Made by a program: the position numbers and the translations under genes
Shown: positions 1-9,924 of the stretch, one piece after another
How the letters are laid out: every line of letters begins with the position of its first letter
Position numbering within the stretch: the stretch's first letter is position 1
DNA from: Gammaproteobacteria bacterium
GTDB lineage: Bacteria; Pseudomonadota; Gammaproteobacteria; Burkholderiales; Gallionellaceae
DNA: 64,000 nt
Reading direction: 5' to 3'
Assembly (NCBI GenBank): GCA_018813765.1
Contig: JAHJBC010000006.1
Location: 62,001-126,000, forward strand
The notes under the pieces: model-generated
What the model was told of the DNA's origin: nothing
The model's database searches: none
Seen by the model: the letters and a program-made list of their open reading frames with translations, nothing else

Positions 1-2133
1 GCGCGCGTGGAGAAAGTCACCCACGATCTTTCAGGGAAAACCACCGGCCTGCTGGGCTTCTGCATCACCGAAAGCAAGCACGGCAAGGTACTCACCGGCA
101 TCACGCCGGACATGGCGATCTGCCCCGAGTGCCTGTCCGAGATGTTCGACCCGTCCAACCGGCGCTACCGCCATCCCTTCATCAACTGTGTCCACTGCGG
201 TCCGCGCTATACGATCACCGCGCGCCTGCCTTACGACCGCGTCAACACCAGCATGGCCGGGTTCAAGCAGTGCCAGGCCTGTCAGCTTGAATTCGACACG
301 CCTTCCACGCGCCGATTCCACGCGCAGCCGAACGCCTGCCCCAAGTGCGGCCCGCGCCTGAAGATGCTCGATGCGGATTGGAAAACTGTCGCCAGCGACG
401 ATCCCGTTGCGTCGACGGCCGTACTCATCAAGGCGGGGCGCGTCGTTGCCGTCAAAGGCGTCGGCGGCTTCCATCTGGTGTGCGATGCGCGCAACGCGGC
501 GGCCGTGGCACGCTTGCGCGGCGGCAAGCAGCGCGAGGAGAAGCCGTTCGCGGTGATGGTGCTGAACACGCTTTCCGCGCGGCACTACGCGCAGTTCCGC
601 GAACAGGATGCCGCGCTGCTGGAGACGGGCGAGCGTCCCATCGTGCTGCTGCGCCAGTCGAATGCCTGCGCGACCGAGTTGCAGGGCATCGCACCGGGCC
701 TCTCCGGCATCGGCCTGATGCTGCCGTACACACCGCTGCAATATCTGCTGTTCCACGAATTGCTGGGTCAGCCGGAAGGCACGGACTGGCTGCGGCAGAA
801 GACCACGCTGGCGTTGGTGATGACCAGCGCCAATCCCGGCGGCGAGCCGCTGGTAAAGGACGATACCGAGGCGCGTGCGTCGCTGTCCGGGCTGGCCGAT
901 GCCTTCCTCACCCACGACCGCGACATCCTGCACCGCTGCGACGACAGCGTGATGAAGTGGCAGGGCAAGGCGCCGACCTTCGTGCGCCGCGCGCGCGGCT
1001 ATACGCCGCGCCGCATCAAGCTGCCCTACACCGGCCCGTCGGTGCTGGCCTGCGGCGGCTGGCTGAAGAACACCGTTTGTCTCACGCGCGGCGACGATGC
1101 CTACGTGTCGCAGCATATCGGCGACCTTGATCATGCAGGATCGCGCGCGATGCTGGACGAGACGGTCGAGTACCTGTGCGACATCCTCGACGTGCTGCCG
1201 CAAGCGGTGGCGCACGACCTGCATCCCGATTTCTACAGCACCCAGTTCGCGCAGGCCTATGCCGCGCAGCGCAACTTGCCGCTGTTCGCCGTGCAGCATC
1301 ACCACGCGCATATCGCGGCAGTCGCGGCCGAGCACCGTGTCACCGAACCGGTGATCGGACTCGCGCTCGATGGCGTCGGTCTTGGGGCGGACGGCGGCGC
1401 GTGGGGCGGCGAGTTGTTGCAGGTGACAGGCACGCAATGCGAGCGCATCGGGCATCTTGCGCCGCTCACCCTGCCGGGCGGCGACCGCGCCGCGCGCGAA
1501 CCCTGGCGCATGGCGGCGGCGGCGCTATTCGAGATGGGCCGCGCCGAAGAGATCGCGCGCCGTTTCCCCGGTCAGGCCGGGTCGGCACTGATGGCCGACA
1601 TGCTGCAGCGCAAACTGAACTGCGTGGAGACGAGCAGCATGGGACGCTGGTTCGATGCGGCCGCCGGTTTGCTCGGCGTGAAAGAGATGCTGGATTACGA
1701 GGGGCAGGCGGCGATGCTGCTGGAGGGATTGGCCGAACGACACGGCAAGGTTGCGCCGCTTGCGCAAGGCTATATCCATACCGCGCAGAGCGAACTGGAC
1801 CTCCGGCCTCTGCTGGCACATCTCGCCGACTGCAAGGATGCGGGCTACGGCGCGGCGCTGTTCCATGCCACGCTGGCCGAAGGCCTGTGCGGCTGGGTAC
1901 AACTCGCTGCCGGTCGCACAGGGATCAAGCATGTCGCGCTGGGCGGCGGCTGCTTCCACAACAACATCCTGACGCAGTCGTTGACCGACAGTCTCACTAT
2001 GAGCGGTTTGGTCGTGCTGACCGCGCAACAGTTGCCGCCCAACGACGGGGCGATCGCATTCGGCCAGGCGAGTGTCGCGCTGCAACTCATTGCACAACCC
2101 CCTCTCCCGCTCGCGGGAGAAGGGAGTAACTAG
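1..2133 (+). CDS. hypF: Carbamoyltransferase HypF, 5' end outside window
   Basis: HypF makes the cyanide ligands of the [NiFe] hydrogenase active site: it transfers a carbamoyl group from carbamoyl phosphate, through an adenylate, to the C-terminal cysteine of HypE. The frame is open from base 1, so the N-terminal acylphosphatase domain lies upstream of the window. Visible in order are paired zinc-finger motifs (CPEC...CVHC and CQAC...CPKC, within about the first 120 residues seen), a YrdC-like nucleotide-binding domain, and a Kae1-like domain with HHHAHIAAV and the late GGGCFHNN motif. It is the first of the hypF-C-D-E genes. The last residues (PPLPLAGEGSN) are encoded by a copy of the CTCTCCCGC palindromic repeat, so the native C-terminus has probably been replaced or extended. 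The family assignment is secure. Confidence 0.97.
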   Translation, partial: ARVEKVTHDLSGKTTGLLGFCITESKHGKVLTGITPDMAICPECLSEMFDPSNRRYRHPFINCVHCGPRYTITARLPYDRVNTSMAGFKQCQACQLEFDTPSTRRFHAQPNACPKCGPRLKMLDADWKTVASDDPVASTAVLIKAGRVVAVKGVGGFHLVCDARNAAAVARLRGGKQREEKPFAVMVLNTLSARHYAQFREQDAALLETGERPIVLLRQSNACATELQGIAPGLSGIGLMLPYTPLQYLLFHELLGQPEGTDWLRQKTTLALVMTSANPGGEPLVKDDTEARASLSGLADAFLTHDRDILHRCDDSVMKWQGKAPTFVRRARGYTPRRIKLPYTGPSVLACGGWLKNTVCLTRGDDAYVSQHIGDLDHAGSRAMLDETVEYLCDILDVLPQAVAHDLHPDFYSTQFAQAYAAQRNLPLFAVQHHHAHIAAVAAEHRVTEPVIGLALDGVGLGADGGAWGGELLQVTGTQCERIGHLAPLTLPGGDRAAREPWRMAAAALFEMGRAEEIARRFPGQAGSALMADMLQRKLNCVETSSMGRWFDAAAGLLGVKEMLDYEGQAAMLLEGLAERHGKVAPLAQGYIHTAQSELDLRPLLAHLADCKDAGYGAALFHATLAEGLCGWVQLAAGRTGIKHVALGGGCFHNNILTQSLTDSLTMSGLVVLTAQQLPPNDGAIAFGQASVALQLIAQPPLPLAGEGSN
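2098..2128. repeat. CTCCCGC palindromic repeat, hypF-end copy
   Basis: Palindromic unit CTCTCCCGCTCGCGGGAGA flanked by C-rich and G-rich arms. Related units occur at 6437-6553 and 19672-19790. Here it overlaps the 3' end of hypF and supplies its stop codon region, 20 bases before hypC. Confidence 0.8.
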
Positions 2134-2152
2134 CTATCGATTGGAGAAAATC

Positions 2153-2407
2153 ATGTGTCTCGCCATCCCTGCCCGCATCGAAGAACTGACCACTCCGGGC
2201 AACGCCATAGTCAACCTCGGCGGCGTACGCAAAGAGATATCGCTGGCGCTGGTGGACGATGCCGCGGTCGGCGAATACGTCATCGTGCATGTCGGCTACG
2301 CCTTGCAGAAGCTGGATCAGGAAGAGGCTGAACGCACGCTGGAAATGTTTGCCGAGATGGGGCAGATGGATGAGCTTCGCGATGAACTGGCGGGGAGTGG
2401 AACATGA
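2153..2407 (+). CDS. hypC: Hydrogenase maturation chaperone HypC
   Basis: This small chaperone (84 residues) helps deliver the Fe(CN)2CO group, working with HypD, and binds the immature large subunit. The signature N-terminus MCLAIP carries the essential Cys2. The length and the acidic C-terminus fit the family. I chose the ATG at 2153 because it produces the conserved MCLAIP start and has a GGAG-type ribosome site in the 10-15 bases upstream; the frame is open further upstream, but those codons belong to the repeat at the end of hypF. It lies 19 bases after hypF and 139 bases before hypD, separated from hypD by a palindromic element. Confidence 0.96.
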   Translation: MCLAIPARIEELTTPGNAIVNLGGVRKEISLALVDDAAVGEYVIVHVGYALQKLDQEEAERTLEMFAEMGQMDELRDELAGSGT

Positions 2408-2416
2408 AACCAACCT

Positions 2417-2538
2417 CGTCATTCCGGCGCAGGCCGGAATCCAGCAAGAATATAAGACTGCGTAGCAGACAAAATACTGTTGTCCCGCTACGCGGGGATT
2501 GTCTTATCAACTGGATTCCGGCCTGCGCCGGAATGACG
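2417..2538. repeat. MITE-like element with 28-bp perfect inverted ends
   Basis: Bases 2417-2444 are the exact reverse complement of 2511-2538. Inside, ATAAGAC/GTCTTAT and GCGTAGC/GCTACGC form further nested stems, so the whole 122 bp can fold into one long hairpin. It sits between hypC and hypD and ends 8 bases before the hypD start. A related single unit lies at 3850-3877. No transposase gene is inside; this looks like a non-autonomous element. Confidence 0.85.
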
Positions 2539-2546
2539 GTGAACAT

Positions 2547-3659
2547 ATGAAATACGTCGACGAATTCCGCGACGGCGAACTCGCGAAGAACATCTCCACC
2601 AACATCGCGCGCGAGGCAGACCCTGAACGTAATTATCGATTAATGGAATTCTGCGGCGGCCACACGCATGCCATCTCGCGTTACGGTATCGCCGACCTGC
2701 TGCCGTCAAACGTGCGCATGATCCACGGCCCCGGCTGCCCGGTGTGCGTGCTGCCGATCGGCCGCGTCGACCAGGCCATCCGTCTGGCACGCGAGCACAA
2801 CGTGATCCTGTGTACCTATGCCGACACCGTGCGTGTGCCTGCCTCCGACAATCTCTCGCTGATGCGCGCCAAGGCCAAGGGGGCCGACGTGCGCATGATC
2901 TACTCGACCCAGGACGCGCTGAAGATTGCGCGCGACAATCCCGGGCGCGAGGTCGTGTTCCTCGCCATCGGCTTCGAGACCACCACGCCGCCGACCGCCG
3001 TTGCGGTGAAACAGGCCGCCGCTGAAGGCTTGAAGAACTTCAGCATCCTGTGTGACCACGTACTCACTCCCGCCGCTATGCATGCCATCCTCGCCGTCGA
3101 AGGCGGCGTGGCGATTGACGGTTTCGTCGGCCCCGCGCATGTCTCCACCGTCATCGGCAGCAAACCGTATGAGCCCTTCGCCGACGATTACGGCAAGCCG
3201 GTGGTCATCGCCGGGTTCGAGCCGCTCGACGTGATGCAGGCGATATTGATGCTGGTGCGTCAGGTCAACGATGGCCGCGCCGCCGTGGAGAACGAATTCA
3301 CCCGCGCCGTCACGCGCGAAGGCAACCTGAAAGCGCAGGAACTGGTGGCCGAGGTGTTCGAGTTGCGCGACGTATTCGAGTGGCGCGGATTGGGTAGCGT
3401 GCCAAACAGCGCGCTGAAATTGCGTCCCAAGTATGCCGCGTTCGATGCCGAGTTGAAGTTCAAGGTCGATTACGTCGCAGTCCCCGACAACAAAGCCTGC
3501 GAATGCGCCGCGATCCTGCGCGGCCAGAAACGCCCGCAGGAATGCAAGATCTTCGGCACGGTGTGCACGCCCGAGAATCCGGTGGGATCGTGCATGGTGT
3601 CGTCGGAGGGTGCCTGTGCGGCGCACTATAGTTATGGCAGATTCAGGGAGACTGCCTGA
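2547..3659 (+). CDS. hypD: Hydrogenase maturation protein HypD
   Basis: HypD is the [4Fe-4S] scaffold that, with HypC, assembles the Fe(CN)2CO unit before transfer to the hydrogenase large subunit. The 370-residue length is normal. Conserved cysteines are visible: FCGGHTHAI (Cys36) and GPGCPVCVLP (Cys64 and Cys67), plus the C-terminal cysteine cluster (CECAAILRG, ECKIFGTVCTPENP, GSCMVSSEGACAAH) that holds the iron-sulfur cluster. The ATG at 2547 gives the usual family N-terminus (MKYVDEFRD). An upstream in-frame start at 2499 would read through the palindromic element and is unlikely. The upstream element may carry or replace part of the ribosome site. Confidence 0.97.
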   Translation: MKYVDEFRDGELAKNISTNIAREADPERNYRLMEFCGGHTHAISRYGIADLLPSNVRMIHGPGCPVCVLPIGRVDQAIRLAREHNVILCTYADTVRVPASDNLSLMRAKAKGADVRMIYSTQDALKIARDNPGREVVFLAIGFETTTPPTAVAVKQAAAEGLKNFSILCDHVLTPAAMHAILAVEGGVAIDGFVGPAHVSTVIGSKPYEPFADDYGKPVVIAGFEPLDVMQAILMLVRQVNDGRAAVENEFTRAVTREGNLKAQELVAEVFELRDVFEWRGLGSVPNSALKLRPKYAAFDAELKFKVDYVAVPDNKACECAAILRGQKRPQECKIFGTVCTPENPVGSCMVSSEGACAAHYSYGRFRETA

Positions 3660-3660
3660 A

Positions 3661-3782
3661 ACCCAACCCCTCCCAACCTCCCCTTGTCAGGGGAGGAGCC
3701 GCTTGGTTCTCCCCCTGAAGTGGGGTAAGCAGGCAATCCGCGAAGCGGATGCTCGCACAAGGGGGAGTTAGAGGGGGTTAGA
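3661..3782. repeat. MITE-like palindromic element between hypD and hypE
   Basis: The left end (ACCCAACCCCTCCCAACC, 3661 onwards) and the right end (GGGGGAGTTAGAGGGGGTTAG) are imperfect inverted repeats. Inner hairpins CCCCTTGTCAGGGG and CCGCGAAGCGG are also seen. No coding capacity. Confidence 0.7.
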
Positions 3783-3849
3783 TTTTGTAGGGAGGGCACG
3801 TTTCAGGTGCCCACTCTACGTAGAACAAGAAGCATGTTGAAAAAAACCG

Positions 3850-3877
3850 CTGGATTCCCGCCTTCGCGGGAATGACG
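3850..3877. repeat. Short palindromic repeat before hypE
   Basis: A 28-bp unit (CTGGATTCCCGCC TTCGCGGGAATGACG type) with a GGATTCCCGC...GCGGGAATGA stem. It is a variant of the terminal repeat of the element at 2417-2538. It ends 21 bases before the hypE start, leaving only the ribosome site between. Confidence 0.75.
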
Positions 3878-3898
3878 TGGAGGAGGAAGTTTAGAACA

Positions 3899-4948
3899 AT
3901 GAGCACAGTCAAACCCAACTACACCCGCGCGCTCGACATCAAGAACGGCCGTGTCGATATGTCGCACGGTTCCGGTGGTCGCGCAATGGCACAGCTGATC
4001 ACCGAACTGTTCGCGGTCGCGTTCGACAACGAGTATCTGGCGCAGGGCAACGACGGTGCATTGTTGCCTTCCGCGAGCGGACGGTTGGTGATGGCGACCG
4101 ACAGTCATGTGGTGTCGCCGTTGTTCTTTGCGGGCGGCGATATCGGTTGCCTGTCGGTACACGGCACCATCAACGATGTGGCGGTGATGGGGGCAACACC
4201 TCTGTACCTGTCGGCAGGCTTCATCCTGGAAGAAGGTTTTCCGCTGGCCGATCTGAAGCGCATCGTCGAGTCGATGGCCAAGGCATCGCGCGAGGCGGGT
4301 GTGCCTGTGGTCACCGGTGACACCAAGGTGGTGGAGCAGGGCAAGGGCGACGGCGTGTTCATCACCACTACCGGTGTGGGCGTGCTGCGCGAGGGTGTGC
4401 ATCTCTCCGGCGACCTGGCCAGACCGGGCGACAAGATTTTGCTTTCCGGCACCATCGGCGATCACGGTATGGCCATCCTCTCCCAAAGAGAAGGGCTGAC
4501 TTTCTCTGCGCCCATCGTGTCGGACACAGCTGCTCTGCACGGGCTCATCGCCGCGATGCTGGACAGCGGCGCGAAGCTGCGCGTGCTGCGCGACCCGACG
4601 CGCGGCGGGCTGGCGACGACGCTGAACGAGATCGCCAAGCAATCCGGCGTCGGCATGATGCTGCAAGAGTCAGCCATCAAGGTGAACCAGCCGGTCGAGG
4701 CGGCGTGCGAGTTCCTTGGTCTCGATCCGCTGTATGTGGCGAACGAGGGCAAGCTGATCGCGATCTGCGCGCCGGAAGATGCGCCGCGATTGCTCGAAGT
4801 GATGCGTGCGCATCCGCTGGGTGCGGCTGCGTCCGTCATCGGCGAGGTATTGGAAGACGCGCATGGCTTCGTGCAGATGACCACCAAATTGGGAGGCCGT
4901 CGCGTGGTGGACTGGCTGGCGGGCGAACAACTGCCCAGAATCTGTTAA
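3899..4948 (+). CDS. hypE: Carbamoyl dehydratase HypE
   Basis: HypE accepts a carbamoyl group from HypF on its C-terminal cysteine and dehydrates it with ATP to a thiocyanate, the cyanide donor for the active-site iron. The 349-residue product ends in PRIC, the family signature with the reactive terminal Cys349. The N-terminal half shows the AIR-synthase-like ATP-binding pattern (MSHGSGGRAM, GNDGALL, ATDSHVVSPLFFAGGDIG, GTINDVAVMGATPLYLS). I chose the ATG at 3899 because a GGAGGAGG ribosome site lies about 10 bases upstream; the frame could extend to 3872, but that would read through the repeat. It is followed after 9 bases by the regulator gene. Confidence 0.97.
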   Translation: MSTVKPNYTRALDIKNGRVDMSHGSGGRAMAQLITELFAVAFDNEYLAQGNDGALLPSASGRLVMATDSHVVSPLFFAGGDIGCLSVHGTINDVAVMGATPLYLSAGFILEEGFPLADLKRIVESMAKASREAGVPVVTGDTKVVEQGKGDGVFITTTGVGVLREGVHLSGDLARPGDKILLSGTIGDHGMAILSQREGLTFSAPIVSDTAALHGLIAAMLDSGAKLRVLRDPTRGGLATTLNEIAKQSGVGMMLQESAIKVNQPVEAACEFLGLDPLYVANEGKLIAICAPEDAPRLLEVMRAHPLGAAASVIGEVLEDAHGFVQMTTKLGGRRVVDWLAGEQLPRIC

Positions 4949-4957
4949 GGAACATTC

Positions 4958-6406
<1,449 letters not shown>

Positions 6407-6436
6407 GAATCTTTCTTTCTTCGAATTGGTCCTATC

Positions 6437-6553
6437 ACCCCTCTCCCGCAAGCGGGAGAGGGGCAGGGGTGAGGGGCGTGGAGATTTAAATGCCTTGTTT
6501 CGGTACGCACAGACCCTCATCCCCAGCCCTTCTCCCGCTTGCGGGAGAAGGGA
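6437..6553. repeat. Inverted pair of CTCCCGC palindromic repeats
   Basis: Two palindromes, CTCTCCCGCAAGCGGGAGAG and TTCTCCCGCTTGCGGGAGAA, lie in inverted orientation. Their outer arms (GGCAGGGGTGAGGGG and CCCTCATCCCCAGCC) pair with each other, so the region can fold as one large cruciform. It fills the hoxA-hoxB gap and reaches to within 40 bases of the hoxB start. The same arrangement is seen at 19672-19790. Confidence 0.85.
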
Positions 6554-6589
6554 GTTGGCTGCGTGCATCGAGCGAAAGAAGGGGGGATC

Positions 6590-7609
6590 TTGACACTCGC
6601 TTTTTCACAAGAGCCGCTCAATCTTCTCTGGCTGCAATCCGGCGGCTGCGGTGGCTGTACGCTGTCGTTGTTGAACGCGGATTGCCGCAACCTGTTCGAC
6701 ACGCTCAAAGCTGCCGGCATCAACCTGCTGTGGCACCCGGCCTTGTCCGAGCAGAGCGCGGACGAGGCGCGCAAGATCATCGACGACTGCGCCAGCGGCG
6801 CGACGCGGCTGGACATCCTCTGTCTCGAGGGTTCGGTGTTGCGCGGTCCTTTCGGCAGCGGCGGATTCCATCGCACCACCGGCGGCAATTCGATGAAGAG
6901 CATGCTCGAACGTCTGGCGCACAAGGCGCGCTACACGGTCGCGGTGGGCAGTTGTGCGGCTTTTGGCGGCGTGACCTCCGGCGGCAGCAACCCGACCGAT
7001 GCCTGCGGCATGCAGTACGAGGGCGACGCGCAGGGCGGCCTGCTGGGCGAGGACTATCGCGCGGCAAGCGGCCTGCCGGTGGTCAACATCTCGGGTTGCC
7101 CGACCCATCCGAACTGGGTGGTGGAGACGCTGGCATCGCTGGCCGCCGGCCAGATGGGCGAAGATCAACTCGATGTCTACCGCCGTCCGCGCCTGTATGC
7201 CGACCATCTGGTGCACCACGGCTGCACGCGCAACGAGTTTTACGAATTCAAAGCCAGCGCGCACAAACCTTCCGACCTCGGCTGTCTGATGGAGAACCTC
7301 GGCTGCAAGGGCACGCAGGTGCATGCCGATTGCAACATCCGCCTGTGGAACGGCGAAGGTTCCTGCGTGCGCGGCGGTTATGCCTGCATCGCCTGCACCG
7401 AGCCGGGCTTCGAAGAGCCGGGACATCCATTCGGCGTGACGCCCAAAGTGGCGGGTATCCCCATCGGATTACCGACTGACATGCCGAAGGCGTGGTTCGT
7501 CGCGCTGGCCTCGCTGTCGAAATCGGCCACGCCGAAGCGCGTGAAGGAGAATGCGGTGTCCGACCATCAGGTGATCACGCCGGTGAGCAAGAGGACGAGG
7601 TTGAAGTGA
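6590..7609 (+). CDS. hoxB: Regulatory [NiFe] hydrogenase small subunit HoxB/HupU
   Basis: This is the iron-sulfur subunit of the cytoplasmic H2-sensing hydrogenase. It has the proximal-cluster start motif LLWLQSGGCGGCTLSLL within the first 30 residues, and no Tat signal peptide, which separates it from the small subunits of respiratory hydrogenases. Further cysteines consistent with Fe-S ligation are in SCAAFGG, SGCPTHP, HHGCTRNEFYE, GCLMENLGCKG and GSCVRGGYACIACTEPGF. The TTG at 6590 is preferred (G-rich ribosome site directly upstream, 339 residues as in the family); an alternative GTG at 6563 would add nine residues. The gene is next to hoxA, with hoxC 223 bases downstream across a palindromic element. 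Confidence 0.93.
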   Translation: MTLAFSQEPLNLLWLQSGGCGGCTLSLLNADCRNLFDTLKAAGINLLWHPALSEQSADEARKIIDDCASGATRLDILCLEGSVLRGPFGSGGFHRTTGGNSMKSMLERLAHKARYTVAVGSCAAFGGVTSGGSNPTDACGMQYEGDAQGGLLGEDYRAASGLPVVNISGCPTHPNWVVETLASLAAGQMGEDQLDVYRRPRLYADHLVHHGCTRNEFYEFKASAHKPSDLGCLMENLGCKGTQVHADCNIRLWNGEGSCVRGGYACIACTEPGFEEPGHPFGVTPKVAGIPIGLPTDMPKAWFVALASLSKSATPKRVKENAVSDHQVITPVSKRTRLK

Positions 7610-7670
7610 AAAACACGATTGAGCCACTGATAATCAACCAATCTGAAATTCATGCAGGGTTCCTCAATAC

Positions 7671-7768
7671 ACCCCCCTTTGAAAAAGGGGGGCAGGGGGG
7701 ATTTAAACTCTGTGTTGCATCGCTCGATTTCAAATCCCCCTCAATCCCCCTTTTCCAAAGGGGGAGGA
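7671..7768. repeat. MITE-like C-rich/G-rich palindromic element
   Basis: CCCCCCTTTGAAAAAGGGGGG at the left and CCCCCTTTTCCAAAGGGGG at the right are each hairpins. The inner arms AGGGGGGATTTAAA and TTTCAAATCCCCCT pair with each other. It lies between hoxB and hoxC. Confidence 0.75.
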
Positions 7769-7786
7769 TGCCACAAGCGATCAGTC

Positions 7787-7820
7787 ATCCGTGTTCCATC
7801 CGTGTCCATCCGTGGCTTAG
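7787..7820. repeat. ATCCGTG tandem motif, single arm
   Basis: Three copies of ATCCGTG(T/G) in a row (CATCCGTGTTCCATCCGTG and on) lead into the hoxC ribosome region. This matches one arm of the larger inverted element at 9925-10050. Confidence 0.6.
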
Positions 7821-7832
7821 AGGGTTTTCAAA

Positions 7833-9281
7833 ATGACCCGCCGCATCATCGGCCCCTTCAACCGCGTCGAGGGCGACCTCGAAGTCACGCTCGATATCGA
7901 AGGCGGCATCGTGCGCGCCGCCTATGTCAATTCGCCGATGTACCGCGGTTTCGAGCAGATCCTGCTCGGCAAGCATCCGCTGGATGCGCTGGTGTACGTG
8001 CCGCGCATCTGCGGCATCTGCTCGGTGGCGCAATCGGCCGCGGCGGCGCAGGCGCTGGCGCAGGGCATGGGCTTGCAGCCGCCCGACAACGGCCGCCTCG
8101 CCGCGAATCTCACCCTGGCGGCGGAGAACCTGGCCGACCATCTGAGCCACTTCTATCTGTTCTTCATGCCGGACTTTGCGCGCGACGGATATCGCGACCA
8201 CGCCTGGTTCGCCGACGCACAGGCACGCTTCAAGTCGGTGTCGGGCTCGGCCACCAACGATATGCTGCCGGTGCGCGCCAAGTTCATGAACGTGATGGCC
8301 TATCTGGCGGGGCGCTGGCCGCACACGCTGTCGCTGCAGCCGGGCGGGTCGTCGCGGCCGCTGGAAGAAGCGGAGAAGTTGCGCCTCAGGATGTTGCTGA
8401 ACGAGTTCCGCGCCTTTCTCGAACGCACGCTGTTCGGCGACACGCTGGAGGCGGTAGCCGCGCTGGATAGCGAGGCGGTGCTGTACGCATGGATGCAGCC
8501 GCGCGCCAGGTCCGCCGATTTCCCGCGCTTCCTGCATATCGCGCGCGATCTCGATCTGCAGCAGATGGGTCGCGCCGCCGACCGCTTCATGAGTTACGGG
8601 GCCTATCGCGATGGCGCGAGCGCATTGTTCCCTGCGGGCGTGTGGGCGGATGGCAAATTGCAGGCACTGGATATCACTGCCATCCGCGAGGATGTGAGCA
8701 GCAGCTGGCTGGTGGGCGATGCCGCACTCGCGCCGGACGAAGGCCGCACCCTGCCGCAGCCGGATAAAGAGGATGCGTATTCCTGGTGCAAGGCACCGCG
8801 TCTGTCCGGCGAAGTGGTAGAGACCGGTGCGCTGGCGCGGCAGATGATCGCGGGGCATCCACTGGCGCGCGATCTGGTGGGGCGTCACAGCGCCAGTGTG
8901 ACAGCGCGCGTGGTCGCACGTATGCTGGAACTCGCGCTGGTGATCCCGGCGATGGAATCGTGGCTGAGCCGGATACAGCCGGGCGCACCATTCTGTCTGC
9001 CTTTCGAAGAACTGGCGGATGTGCGCGGCATCGGCCTCATCGAAGCGGCGCGCGGCAGTCTCGGTCACTGGATGGATGTGCGCAAAGGCAAACTGCACAA
9101 CTACCAGATCATCGCGCCGACCACATGGAACTTCTCGCCGCGCGACGCGGCGGGCGTGCCGGGCGCGCTGGAGCAGGCGCTGGTCGGTCTGCCCGCGGAA
9201 GAAGGCGGCAACGCCGCACCGCTGGCGGTGCAGCATGTGGTACGTTCGTTCGACCCGTGCATGGTGTGCACAGTGCATTAG
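7833..9281 (+). CDS. hoxC: Regulatory [NiFe] hydrogenase large subunit HoxC/HupV
   Basis: This is the active-site subunit of the H2 sensor. The N-terminal NiFe ligand motif RICGIC is near residue 60 and the C-terminal ligand motif DPCMVCTVH forms the very end of the 482-residue protein. Catalytic hydrogenases carry a C-terminal peptide beyond this histidine that is removed by a maturation protease; its absence is diagnostic of the regulatory HoxC/HupV group. No membrane anchor or signal is present. With HoxB it is expected to signal H2 to the HoxJ kinase encoded two genes downstream. The HypCDEF proteins encoded upstream would mature it. Confidence 0.95.
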   Translation: MTRRIIGPFNRVEGDLEVTLDIEGGIVRAAYVNSPMYRGFEQILLGKHPLDALVYVPRICGICSVAQSAAAAQALAQGMGLQPPDNGRLAANLTLAAENLADHLSHFYLFFMPDFARDGYRDHAWFADAQARFKSVSGSATNDMLPVRAKFMNVMAYLAGRWPHTLSLQPGGSSRPLEEAEKLRLRMLLNEFRAFLERTLFGDTLEAVAALDSEAVLYAWMQPRARSADFPRFLHIARDLDLQQMGRAADRFMSYGAYRDGASALFPAGVWADGKLQALDITAIREDVSSSWLVGDAALAPDEGRTLPQPDKEDAYSWCKAPRLSGEVVETGALARQMIAGHPLARDLVGRHSASVTARVVARMLELALVIPAMESWLSRIQPGAPFCLPFEELADVRGIGLIEAARGSLGHWMDVRKGKLHNYQIIAPTTWNFSPRDAAGVPGALEQALVGLPAEEGGNAAPLAVQHVVRSFDPCMVCTVH

Positions 9282-9290
9282 AATCTTTTG

Positions 9291-9437
9291 TCCGCAGATT
9301 TCGCAGATTCACGCAGATTATGTCGTCTCACTCTGTGATTGCGTAGGATGGGTGGAGCGTAGCGATACCCATCGCTGTTTTGGTTGGCAGGTTATATGTG
9401 GGCTTAATCTGCGGAAATCTGCGTAATCTGCGGATGA
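9291..9437. repeat. CGCAGATT inverted repeat element
   Basis: The left arm (CCGCAGATTTCGCAGATT and on) and the right arm (AATCTGCGGAAATCTGCG and on) are inverted copies made of repeated CGCAGATT words. They enclose a second common motif, GGATGGGTGGAGCGTAGC. The element fills the gap between hoxC and nikR. Confidence 0.8.
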
Positions 9438-9459
9438 ATATTTTTTTGAAGGAATAATC

Positions 9460-9903
9460 ATGGAACGCTTCACCATCTCACTCGACGAAAAACTCGCCAG
9501 CGAGTTCGACCGCCTGATCCGCGAGCGCGGCTACCTCAACCGCTCCGAGGCGGTGCGCGACATGCTGCGCGGCAAGCTGGAGACGCTGCGCGTGCAGGAG
9601 AAACTGGCGCCGTACTGCGTGGCGAGCCTGTCCTATGTGTACAACCACCACGAGCGCGACCTGGCCGAGCGGCTGACCGGATTGCAGCACGACCACCACG
9701 ACCTGGTGGTGGCGTCGACCCATGTGCACCTCGATCACGAGAACTGTCTGGAGACGGTGATGCTGCGCGGCAAGACCGAGGTGGTGCGCCGTTTTGCCGA
9801 TGCGCTGATCGCCGAGCGCGGCGTGCGCCACGGCCAGGTGAATCTGGTGCCGGTGGATGCCGATACCGGCCACGGCCACGTCCACAGCCATCCATCGACT
9901 TGA
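9460..9903 (+). CDS. nikR: Nickel-responsive regulator NikR
   Basis: NikR is a ribbon-helix-helix DNA-binding repressor or regulator that responds to Ni(II). The 147-residue product has the N-terminal RHH segment (MERFTISLDEKLASEFDRLI) and a C-terminal ACT-like metal-binding domain. The high-affinity nickel ligands are all present: His77, His88, His90 and Cys96 (E. coli numbering His76, His87, His89, Cys95), within THVHLDHENC. The C-terminus is histidine-rich (GHGHVHSH), which could add metal capacity. AAGGA precedes the ATG. It lies inside the hydrogenase sensor cluster between hoxC and hoxJ, which suggests nickel control of hydrogenase or of the NiCoT permease at 15.6 kb; the target is inferred. 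Confidence 0.95.
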   Translation: MERFTISLDEKLASEFDRLIRERGYLNRSEAVRDMLRGKLETLRVQEKLAPYCVASLSYVYNHHERDLAERLTGLQHDHHDLVVASTHVHLDHENCLETVMLRGKTEVVRRFADALIAERGVRHGQVNLVPVDADTGHGHVHSHPST

Positions 9904-9924
9904 GAAATTATTCTGAAAAGCAAC

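Noticed and set aside
31-1455. Long open frame on the minus strand within hypF
   Set aside because: It is antisense to a clear hypF with zinc fingers; its sequence is His/Arg/Ala/Gln-rich without any domain, typical of high-GC shadow frames.
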